Below are positions 49,730-59,600 of a stretch of DNA of 64,000 bases, in pieces. The number at the start of each line of letters is the position of its first letter. The stretch's first letter is position 1. Under the pieces are notes generated by a model that was not told where the DNA came from, did not search any database, and saw only the letters and a program-made list of their open reading frames with translations. The DNA comes from Chamaelirium japonicum (Eukaryota; Streptophyta; Magnoliopsida; Liliales; Melanthiaceae): positions 90,986,111-91,050,110 of the forward strand of contig OX393549.1 of assembly GCA_947650365.1 (NCBI GenBank), written 5' to 3'. The translations under genes were made by a program, and so were the position numbers.

Positions 49730-50730
49730 TTTTGGTATTTTATGTAGATGACATTCTATTAGCAATCAGTGATATAGGCCTCTTACAATAGACCAAAAAA
49801 TATTTCTTAAATAATTTTGAGATGAAAGATCGTGGGGCGGCATCCTTTGTGATAGGCATACAAATCCAACGTGATAGATCACATGATATAATAAGTTTAT
49901 CACAAAGGGCTTGCATCAATAATGTGCTAGATAGATATAACATGAAAGGTTGTTCACCAGGAGACACCCTTATTGCTAAGGATGATAATTTGACTTTACT
50001 CCAGTGTCCTAAGACTAATCATCAGAATGAGCAAATGAAAGATATTCCTTATACATATGTAGTTGGGAGTGTTATGTCTGCTCAGGTTTGTACCCATCCA
50101 GATATTGCGTATGAAGTTGTGATGCTTGTCATGTATTTGAGCAATCCTGGTGTTGACTATTGGAAAGCTGCAAAAAGAGTGAAGCGGTATCTGCAGAGGA
50201 CAAAAGACAACGTGCTTACTTACAGAAGATTCGACTCGTTAGAGTTCATCGAATACACAGATTCAGATTTTGCTGGTTGTCTTGACTGTAGGAAGTCCAC
50301 ATGCTATGTTTTCATGATAGTAGGAGGAGCAATTTCATGGAAAAAAGTCAAACAGACACATATAACTTCATCTACCATGAAAGCAAAATTTATCACTTGC
50401 CATGAAGCATCTAATCAAGCGATATGGCTTAGGTATTTTATTTTTGGGCTTCAAGTAGTAGATACAATTGAGAGATCAATAAGGTTGTACTATATTAATA
50501 GAGCTGCAGAGCTCTATGCAAAGAGTAACAAGAGTTCATCGAAGTTAAACTCATTGACATAAAGTTTCTTGTCATAAAAGAAGGAATTAAGGATAATCAG
50601 GTGTCTATAGAACATATGAGCACAAACCTCGTAGTTGCGGATCCACTTACCAAAGGCTTTCTACCTAAGGTCTTTTTAGAGCATGTTGCTTGTATGGGTG
50701 TGGCTAGTCCTTTTGATGTGCTTGTTTAAT
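49730..50730 (+). pseudogene. Copia reverse transcriptase end and RNase H
   Basis: FYVDDILLAISDIGLL (catalytic YVDD) is followed by ASFVIGIQIQRDRSHDIISL, then VGSVMSAQVCTHPDIAYEV, TDSDFAGCLDCRKSTCYVF and SWKKVKQTHITSSTMKAKF (RNase H). A final VADPLTKGFLPKVFLEHV stretch ends at about 50727. The longest open part is 49822-50562. Confidence 0.85.
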
Positions 50731-50734
50731 GAGA

Positions 50735-51171
50735 GTTTGTGCTTTTTGGTTATTTCCTATTATGGTGACACATATGTATGCATTCAATTATTTGATGATT
50801 CTTAAATAATGTTATGTCTGCTTACTTAAATATTTGGTCATGCATATATCGTTTAAAGTTAATAGAATAAGTTATTGGATTCTTGGAAGTTGTAAAATTG
50901 ATCTAGTTGGAAATATACATAAAGATCACTTTTATATATAATTTTCATACTACATATCCGCACTTGATCTATGTCGTCGAAAGCATTGATACTTATGATA
51001 TGAAAGATTCCATCATAATTAGTAGTGGTGATGGCCGCCATGTCCTGTATTGATGGTTTTTATTGACCAGATTGTCTGGAGGAATTGATCAATTTGACTA
51101 TTAAGGTTGATGTCATAAAGTTTGTATATTAATCTAGATCCAGTATGACCAATTTGGTCCAAGTGAGAGAT
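50735..51171. other. Copia 3' untranslated region
   Basis: No gene. It ends in CAAGTGAGAGATT, the polypurine tract, right before the LTR. Confidence 0.5.
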
Positions 51172-51680
51172 TGTTAGACTTTTTTCCTTCAATGGGCCTA
51201 TATGAGTCACATAGATTATGTGCATCGTCTTGAAGGCTTGACCAGTGTTGTAGACCTGATTCGGTGTGATCATGCTTTGGCTGGGCCAGACCGTCTCAAA
51301 TCACACCTACGCCAAGGGTACGGTACATTAGAGTGTGGGCTGAGTTTATATGTGTACACCTCCAGTTGGTTGTGCCGATTAACCCTAATATCTATGATGG
51401 ATTGAGTAGGGGCTTGGTTCTATAAATACTTGGGTGTGATTCCCCTCTCCAACCCTAGCCATGCCATCATTCTCTCTTTCAGAACTGTCCTATCATCTTT
51501 GAGGATTCGGGCATAGAACTAGGGCAAGGAGTGGAATGATCACACCTCGACATCTAATCTCGTGTGCACCATCTTTCTCACATGCATGACATCCAGTCTC
51601 ATGGCAATAGGTTCGATTCCATCTCCATCGATTCTGATGATGGATATGGGGCTTTGTTCAATGAAGAGTAAAGTTTAACA
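51172..51680 (+). repeat. Copia 3' LTR
   Basis: It starts TGTTAGACTTTTTTCC after the polypurine tract and ends AGTTTAACA, giving TGTTA...TAACA ends. A TATA box (TCTATAAATACTTGG) is near 51418. Length is about 509 bp. The partner LTR was not found. Confidence 0.65.
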
Positions 51681-51682
51681 AT

Positions 51683-51854
51683 TGATCGATGCTTTGTACG
51701 GAGGATGTGGGCTAATTTCCTCCCCTCTCAAGTTACCCAGGAGTGCAATGAAACTATCGAGTGGGTTAGTGCGCATTCCCGAAGGGATTAGTCCGAGCAC
51801 GAAGTGGGTCCATTGCTCGAAGGTTTCGGAACACCCGCCGATCTCAAAAAAAAA
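51683..51854 (+). mobile_element. SINE-like insertion with poly-A end
   Basis: It contains GCGCATTCCCGAAGGGATTA, GTCCGAGCAC and GGTTTCGGAACACCCGCCGA, followed by A9 (51846-51854). The GGATTAGTC...GACACCC pattern resembles the 3' part of plant tRNA-derived SINEs. The tRNA-like head and target duplication are not clear, so this is tentative. Confidence 0.4.
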
Positions 51855-52031
51855 TTGTTATAGAGAGAATACCATAGAAAAAGTTTTATAGAGAATATCA
51901 AGAAGAGAAAGTTATAGAGAGAAAATGTCATCGAAAGAGAATCTTGAAGAGATATTAAAATTGTAGAGAGAATATTATAAAGAGAATGCTATAAAGAAAT
52001 ATCATAGAGAGAGATTGTAGTAGAGAGAATG

Positions 52032-54123
52032 TTGGATAGAGAACTAGTGAAGGGAGGAGAATCACTAACAATATCCTCCTGGCTCATGAACTAGTGAAGG
52101 GATTCCACAGGAAGACTAGTGCTAGAAGGATGTGCTTGAAGCTAGACATCATTAAGGCCTATGACTCAGTGAATCGGGAATTTTTACTTCATGCTTTACG
52201 AGGCTTAGGATTTGATTATATATGGATCAAGTGGATCCGAGCTTGCATCGGCTCCCCCTCCTTTTCCATCCTGGTGAATGGGTCCCCGGCAGGTATGATA
52301 AAGGCTAATAGAGGCCTCAGGCAAGGAGATCCTCTCTCAGCGTATTTGTTCACTATTGTCATGTAATGCCTTTCTGTCGAGATTGAGTGGAGCTTACTGA
52401 AAGGAGAATGGAAGAGCTTTGGCCTAGGAGGGGGCCATCCCATTTCTCACCTTATTTTTGCGGATGACTTGATGTTATTCCTTAAACTCAGCAAGACAGG
52501 AACAAATAAGCTTTTGGAACTGCTTCAAGCTTTTGGAGAGAAGTCAGGGCTGGTTATCCACAAGGATAAAAGTTAGGTTTTCCTTTCGAGGTCCTGCCAG
52601 AATTTTTGCACAGAGATAGCTGAAATGGGGATAAAGATTGGGTCGCTTCCAATAAAGTATTTAGGCCTTCCTCTCTCCGCATCCAAAGTGAATAGTATTA
52701 TGTTCAAGCCGCTGGTGGATAAAGCAGCAGGTGCAATCGACTGCTGGGCCATCAAACACCTCTCCATCAGAGGAAGGTTGGAACTCATTAAGTCCGTTCT
52801 CCAAAGTTACACCTATTTTTGGGCATCATCTTTTGCGATTCCAGGATCAATTCAAACCAAGGTGGAGAAGCTAATAAGGAATTTTCTGTGGCAAAACTCT
52901 AGCACTCACATGAGTTGGGAAAAGGTGTGTAGACCGAAGGAGGAAGGAGGTTTGGGCTTGAAAAGATTGACTGATATCTCCAAAGCGAGTTTTCTAAGCT
53001 TGGGATGGAGGATCATAAGCAATGACAAAAACATGTGGACCACATGGATGAGAAGGCGATACCTAAGCAAGTTCAGCTTTTGGGAAGCATCTATTTCGAC
53101 CAACTACGCAGCGGTTTGGAACGAGATCCTCCGAAGTAGGAATCAACTCAAATGGAATCTGAAATTTTCAATCTCTCCTAATTCAAAGCTGAAATTCTGG
53201 TCGGTTCCGTGGATAGATGGGCATAGTCCAACCGAGATTGTGGGGGTCCAATCAATGAGAGATCAAGGCATGTTGGAGGCTACTATTGCTGAATTTATTA
53301 AAGAAAATAGGTGGGAGCTTCCTAGGCCCATAGATAGCAAGATGGTGCAACTATATGCTAAAATCAAAGAGGTGGAAGTGCTGCTAGTAGGTTCTGAAAT
53401 CAGCATTCAGTGGAAAGCAGGGTTAGACAACAACTTCAGTTTCCGATTGGCATGGCAAGCAATCAGAATTCATGGGCAAGTAGTCGAGTGGAGCAAATTG
53501 ATTTGGAGATATCCCACTCCACCTAGAATGACATTCTGTGTGTGGAAAGCAAGCCTCAATAGATTGGCAACAATAGATGTTCTACAAACGAGAGGACTGC
53601 AGATCGTCAATAGGTGTATCATGTGCAAAGAGGATTGCGAATCAATTCAGCACTTATTCTTCCAATGCCCTTTGTCCAACAATGTATGGAAGCAAATCAG
53701 CAAGTGTATGAAGATCATAGCTATTCCAGACGAGAGCTTCAGAGATTTATTAATCAGGCTCTCTTCAGAAGGGGGGGCAAAACATATGCAAGGCAATATC
53801 ATCCGAGCATCCTTAGCGTGCACAGTATACGTGTTATGGATGGAACGAAACGCCCGCACCTTTGGAAGCAAGGACAATACCATCCATCAGATCCTACATG
53901 TCATCTACTACCAATTAAGAGGACTTTTCGAAAGGGAGGAGCACAAAACCCACAAGGAGAGAGACTTAGCAGTTTTGAGAGCTTGGATAGACAATCTTAG
54001 ATGACTTATTTTGTTTCCTTTTGTTTTGACTTACTTCGAGATATCCTTATAGGGATACCCACATGTAAATCATTTTATTAATATAATCTTCTTACCTTCC
54101 AAAAAAAAATATTGGATAGAGAA
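52032..54123 (+). mobile_element. 5'-truncated L1-type LINE with 12-bp target duplication
   Basis: TTGGATAGAGAA occurs at 52032-52043 and 54112-54123, flanking the insert 52044-54111. The insert starts inside the reverse transcriptase domain, ends in A9 and has a short 3' untranslated region with an AATATAATC-type tail. The endonuclease and ORF1 parts are absent, the usual outcome of aborted target-primed reverse transcription. The exact duplication implies a rather recent insertion into the GA-rich array. Confidence 0.93.
52046..54004 (+). pseudogene. LINE ORF2 C-terminal part: reverse transcriptase and zf-RVT
   Basis: One frame runs the whole length: GRRITNNILLAHELVKGFHR, CLKLDIIKAYDSVNREFLLH, NRGLRQGDPLSAYLFTIVM, then LIFADDLMLFLKLS (catalytic FADD). 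LPIKYLGLPLSASKVNSIMF and LSIRGRLELIKSVLQSYTYF follow, and a C-terminal zinc domain RCIMCKEDCESIQHLFFQCP. This order is typical of plant L1 ORF2. Two in-frame stops are present, TAA at 52364-52366 and TAG at 52574-52576. The last 459 codons (52625-54004) are open. It is inactive because of the truncation and stops. Confidence 0.92.
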
Positions 54124-54291
54124 AATATTATAAAGAGAGAACATCATAGAGAGTGTTGTCGAGCGAGAATGTCATAAAGAGCGAAAATAATTTAGTGGAA
54201 AAGAAAAAAGTTATAAATAGAGAATATCATAGAGTGAAAAGTTGTAGAAAGAATCTTATAGAGGAAATATTATAGAGAAAGCGTGGTAGAG

Positions 54292-54806
54292 ATCAGATAT
54301 AGAGATCTGGCCCCGGCGATGATTCCATCGGTGATTGTCCAGATAGCCTCCCTCCTCAAGCAGGTGGTATGCCTCTTGGAGGATCGTGGTGCTGACAGCG
54401 GGTTCGACGACAGATTGGAGTCCGACTACGACTCTCCCGTTTTTCTATCAACTGAGCTGTGGGAGCTGGCGGTGTGTGGCCATTTGGTTTTGGATTTTTT
54501 TTGTATGATTTTTGTATCTTTCTCCTTATTTCATTTTAGGGTTCCTGTAGCTTGCTCCTAGTGTGTCGCCGGTGGTGTGGTGGTGTTATGGTGCCGCCAG
54601 GTGAGCGGTGGTGGTCGCCAGGATGGGGGGTTGGTTTGGTGTGTGGATTTTTTCTTTTTTTTTTTATGGTTTCTTTTATCTCCGTTGGGTTGTGGCGGCT
54701 CTATTGGCCCCACCGGAGGGTTGGGTTTGTCGTGCTGGCACTGGGCTGTGATGCCTCCTACTAGGGGGTCTGTGGTGACCACCCTTTCGATATACCAAAA
54801 AAAAAA
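54292..54806 (+). mobile_element. Poly-A-ended retroposon (LINE tail or SINE)
   Basis: A GT-rich 515-bp insert in the GA-rich array ends TTTCGATATACC plus A10. GTAGAG flanks both sides (54286-54291 and 54807-54812), a weak duplication since the array itself is rich in TAGAGA. Reading frames here are short and not recognised. It is most likely the 3' tail of a non-LTR element different from the LINE at 52-54 kb. Confidence 0.55.
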
Positions 54807-55239
54807 GTAGAGGGAGAATTGCTTGTAGAGGGAATATAATGTAGTGTGAAAAAGCTATAGGGTGAGAAAAAGTTGTAGAAAAATTTCTCAAAAGAAAAAA
54901 AAGAGAAAAAGTTGTAGAAAAAGAATATCGTAGGGAGAGACAATATTGCATATATAAAAAGATTTAGAGAGAGAAGTTGTATAAAAAGTATTTCGTAGTG
55001 GGAGAATTTTGTAGAGAGAATGCTATAGATCGAGAAATCGTGAAGAAAAAAGTTGTACAGAGAGAATGTTATAAAGAATATAATTAAGAAAAAAATATTA
55101 TAGAGAAAGAATAGTTATTAAGAGAATGTTATAAAACAGATCGTTGTACCAAACTCGTTTTCTATTTTTTTATTTTTATAAATTATTTTGTGATCACCAA
55201 ACTTTTTTTTCATCTGTTTTTTTTTTTTAAATTAGACAA

Positions 55240-55569
55240 TAAATTGTAGGACAAATTTGACTTACCTTTCCAAAATTATATGCTAATTAGTAAGTCACCC
55301 CCCTTTAAATCATTATTAGATTTACGCCCCAATTTAACTTACACCCCCAAATTACTATATGATAATTAGCCAGAATGGGAGGGTATGCCTAAATATCATT
55401 TAATTATGTGGGTGTATGCCTAAATATCATATTGTTATGTGAGTATAAGTCTAGTTTTTAGAGGGCTAAGTCTCATATCGATTAAAAGGGGGGTGACTTA
55501 CTAATTAGCATATACTTTGGGGAGGGGGGGGGGGGGGGGGGGGGTAAGTCAAATTTGCCCTAAATTGTA
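55240..55569. mobile_element. Mutator-type MITE with 9-bp target duplication
   Basis: The element is 55249-55560 (312 bp). The left end GGACAAATTTGACTTACC and right end GGTAAGTCAAATTTGCCC are inverted repeats that extend inward for about 60 bp (CTAATTAGTAAGTCACCCCC pairs with its complement at 55485-55505). TAAATTGTA flanks both sides (55240-55248 and 55561-55569). Long terminal inverted repeats and a 9-bp duplication fit the Mutator superfamily. No transposase is encoded. An unusual run of 21 Gs (55524-55544) lies in the right arm. Confidence 0.85.
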
Positions 55570-55979
55570 TTACCAACTTGTTTTCTATTTTTAAAAATCT
55601 GAAAACAAAACAGAAAAAACGGAAACATTGTAATTTTTTAAAACAAAATTTAAAAATGATATCAAACAGGACCTAAATTTGTTTAAAACTAAATATAAAT
55701 TTAATGTATTTCATCAATTTCTTAATGAATACCTAGTTACTTGTAATTACAAAGATCGATGTACTTCTGACATTAGAAGCATGCTCCCTGTTCTTGCATG
55801 GATGTTGGTGTGATGATCATTTGATCAGGGTGTTCCATCTTAGTCTGATTCAGAAACTGTTGCATTGTCTTGCAGTATTGGGTTCGGCGTTCCAAAGAAA
55901 ACTGTAGCATCAGATCAGACAGTACCCCTTTAGGAACCAACAATCACCAAGAAAAAGTGACCTAAAAGAACCATTAGAA
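55570..55979. other. Spacer beyond the SERK gene
   Basis: AT-rich intergenic sequence. Nothing coding is seen. Confidence 0.5.
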
Positions 55980-55985
55980 TTTATT
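55980..55985 (-). terminator. Candidate poly-A signal of the SERK gene
   Basis: AATAAA on the minus strand, about 330 nt beyond the stop codon at 56315. It is a single exact match and plausible, but plant signals are loose. Confidence 0.4.
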
Positions 55986-56153
55986 CCTACATATAAACAA
56001 GATTGTCAGATATAATACACACTTGTCAGAGTACAAAATGTTATCGGCGTGCGATGACTTCATAGCTTGTGTTAGTAAATAGATTGTTTGTCCAGCATAA
56101 ATTGCAACCCAACAACACCTTCTTGCCAAGGCTGCCTATTTGCCTTCCTGCAA

Positions 56154-56154
<1 letters not shown>

Positions 56155-56211
<57 letters not shown>
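56155..56211. repeat. GA/CT microsatellite in the SERK 3' untranslated region
   Basis: A GA run of about 57 bp lies some 105 bp beyond the stop codon. It would be a CU-rich tract in the mRNA if the transcript extends to the poly-A signal near 55980. Confidence 0.9.
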
Positions 56212-56214
<3 letters not shown>

Positions 56215-56314
56215 CTGCAGATGATACAATGAATTTCACTAGGACACATAATGAGCTCATACAAGGCACAATGGTGGTCGTAGAGAGAGAGAAGCTACTC
56301 TTTTTGGTAAGCTG

Positions 56315-56629
56315 TCACCTAGGACCAGACAACTCAACCGCATGAAGATTGTCTGTAGAATCAATAATCCATTCGGAGTTACGGTGTGGGGCCATCTCCA
56401 CCTCTTGGCGTACCACCTCCACCTTCTGCCATTCCTCCCATCTCTCAGCAAGGCCGTCGCCTTCCAGCATCCGCACTACCTCTGACATCTTGGGTCGGTC
56501 CATCGGGGAGCCCTGTGTACAGAGCAGGGCGACCTGGATGAGCGACTCCACCTCGGCTTCCACGTAGTTGTTCTGAAGATCAGGGTCAACCAACATTTCC
56601 AGCCTTTTCTCTTTCAGAAGTCCTTTCAC
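56315..56629 (-). other. SERK: SERK exon 11 (last coding exon)
   Basis: It starts [18 protein letters not shown] after an AG acceptor and ends AVELSGPR plus TGA. It holds kinase subdomains X-XI ([20 protein letters not shown]) and the regulatory C-terminal tail. Confidence 0.95.
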
Positions 56630-59600
56630 CTGAGCTCCACAAATATCCGAGTAGAAATCAGATTAACCACCACAAAATTCAGTCCTTCCCTCATATCTCA
56701 CATATGAATTTAACAAGTTTCATGAAGAATATTATGACTGAGAATTCGATCATCTTAACATTAATCTCAGTCACTAATGAACAAGAGTAATGCTATTCAG
56801 TCATCTGGGTTTCCATCCGGATGGGGCCATCCTGACGTGCCGGCTGACCAGAACCGGCCCTTTGCCTGACCAGCATTTGGGGCTGGCTGCATCGGATAGC
56901 TGATATCAGCACCACATCAGGATGGCCCCATCCATATGTAAATCAGGATGGCTGAATAGCATTTTTGAATGAACAAAGGTTTTGTAGAATTACTGCAACC
57001 AACAACTTACAAGTTCAAACATCCAAGTGAACACAAATCGTGTAAATCTCCAAATGCTGAATGCTACTAATATTGCCCCAATGCAAGTATTAAGCCGAAA
57101 GGAAAAAAAAAATCAAGGTCAAAGTATTAAGAGCGGGGCTTACCCAATCAAGCAACATGACATCATCATCATTTGCGAGCCGAGCAAGATCAAATGCCCT
57201 TTGTCCAGTAATGAGCTCCAGAAGCATGATTCCATACCCAAAGACATCAGTCTTCTCCGAAGACTTTCCTGTGGATAGGTACTCTGGAGCAATGTGTCCG
57301 ATTGTTCCACGGACAGCGGTTGTTACGTGGGTGTCCTTGTAATCCATAAGCTTGGCCAAGCCAAAATCCCCAACGACAGCCTCGAACTCTTCATCCAACA
57401 ATATATTCGCAGCTTTGACATCACGATGAATGATCTTCGGATCACAATGGTCATGCAAGTAAGACAAGCCCCGGGCTGAACCCAGTGCAATTCGTCTCCG
57501 AGTTGGCCAATCAAGTGGAGGTTCAGATGGCTGGCGTTCTGCAGATACCATTCCAAATATAAAAGAATAGTATTAGTGTCTTAAAGTTATCATCCTACTA
57601 GTACTAATCCCGTGCAATGCACAGACGGTTGTGATGCCACTCAATCAGATCGCAGCACCGAATCCTGCTCCACATCGTGTTAAGAGAGAGAGAGAGAGAG
57701 AGAGAGAGGGGAACATGTATAATCATAAATAAAATTAAAGGGACGAGAGTAGAAATATTTTATTCACTGCCCTTAAAGGAGAGTGACCATCACCTTCCCA
57801 TCTGAGCCCTCGGATGAGCTCATAAAGGAAGATTGATTACCTGTGAAATGCTCATCAGACGGTCCAGAGAGGGAGTTAACCTCACCCTTTTTAAGGGAGG
57901 TGAACAAAATCATTCTCGAGAGAGAGAGATAAGGGAGAGGGGGAACAGAGAGGCGACATGTGGCATCAAAGGTTTCCATCTTATTAGTATTTATAAATAG
58001 ATTATACGCACACTATCGAAGTGTCATGTGATTACACTACTCAACTAACCAGTAGAACAGTTTTTCTTGGAGGATTACACAACATGAGGAAAATAGCGCT
58101 AGTTTCTCAGGTACACATTTTAGCGGTCAAAAGGAGTTCGATATACAAACACTAGGAATACGTATGGATTACAAACAGAGAAGCAACAAAATATCAGAAG
58201 TACCTCTCAAGCACGATGCAACACTTCCGTTAGCCATGTACGGATAGACAAGCAGTCGCTCGGTGGGCGTCATACAAAATCCACGAAGACGGAGCAGGTT
58301 CCGATGCACGGCCATGCTAATCATCTCGACCTCCGTCTGAAACTGGAGCTCGCCGCCAGGTGTGCGCTCTTCTTTTAGTCTCTTCACCGCCACCAGTGAA
58401 CCATCTGCAAGCCGCCCTTTATAAACCTTTCCAAATCCACCTCTGCCAAGAATGTTCTTATTGCTAAAAGTATCTGTAGCAACTTGGAGCTCTCGCAGGG
58501 AAAACCTTTTGAGCTGACCAAGATGAACTTCAGGATCTTCTTCAGCTGCACAAAGGAAAAAATAATATTTATAATATTTTTTTGGTAAATAATTATATAC
58601 TACTTCTGCAATCTGCATGCACCGTCTATTAAAAGTGCTCGGAATACTAACCAGGTACATCAAAGAAATATTCTTGGGGTTTACGACGCCGCCACCATGC
58701 AAACCCAATTGCAGGTGCAGCAAACAGCAAAGCAGCACCTGCAGCAACTCCACCTGCAATAGCTCCAGTGCTAGAGGCACTATTTCCTATTGAAGTAACA
58801 GTCAGCAAGCACAACATTCAGTCACCTAATAGGCTTCTGAGATCTAGACAGTCCATGTCACTAAAATGCACATAACTAACATATACTGTGGGCTCAATCC
58901 AGACATTAAATCGTAACCCCATTCAAGTAAACAAGTTCACGGCAGGTTGACAGCTGGTCGGAAAATTCTTTGACCACATCGACGATGATGATGATTGAAA
59001 TTAACAAACATGAGTAAAAGACTAATATATATTCTGTACATGCCTCTTCTGAAGAGAAGCAAATGCAACCACCGTATCAAATCACAAAGAAGTAGAATTG
59101 AAGATTGATAACCAAATTTTATATGGGCAATAATGGATTGTATATGGAAGTTTTCAAATCAAAACTGTTTCTGAAGGGATCTATTCATTGAGAAATGAGC
59201 CAAATAATAAAAAGGATTTCCTAAATGCAGTGCAATCAATAGGCATAAGCCAAAAATCAAGGGCTGGCAAAATTATAGTAAACTATCACTGAAATTATAG
59301 TAAAATCCCAAGTGTAAAGCAAAAATTGTATTCGCTATACTACCACACCGAAATTATTAATTATAGTAAATAATCACCTTCTGATGACAGTTGAGCCGGG
59401 GGATTAAATGGTGGTGGTGGAGAAAATGGAGGAGCACCCGGACAAGGCTTCGTTGTACCCGGACCACATAGTAAAGGATTATTAGCAAAACTGCAAAATT
59501 GGATATCTTGTTAGAATGAACAACATCATAATCAGATCCACTGAAAGCCCAAAATGTTCACAGAATAAATCGTAAGACACCTGATTGGAGTGAACAGTGA

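Larger units (their letters stand above)
44410..51680. mobile_element. Ty1/copia-like element, blocks on both strands
   Basis: Parts found: gag (plus, 44450-45060), a zinc knuckle, integrase and first reverse transcriptase motifs (minus, 49470 down to about 46385), the second reverse transcriptase part and RNase H (plus, 49730-50730), and an LTR (plus, 51172-51680). The parts are collinear with one copia element except for strand. This suggests one rearranged element, though two interleaved elements are possible. It is a heavily broken fossil. A left LTR was not recognised. Confidence 0.7.
51855..55150. repeat. Diffuse GA-rich repeat, split by two insertions
   Basis: A degenerate motif of TATAGAGAGAATGTTATAGA type fills 51855-52043, 54112-54291 and 54807-55150. 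The period wanders (about 15-25 bp). The three blocks were one array, because the first break is an exact LINE insertion with a 12-bp target duplication taken from the array. Confidence 0.8.

Noticed and set aside
54558-54810. Overlapping frames in the GT-rich insert
   Set aside because: Low-complexity Gly/Val/Trp or His/Pro composition, different in each frame, and no motif.
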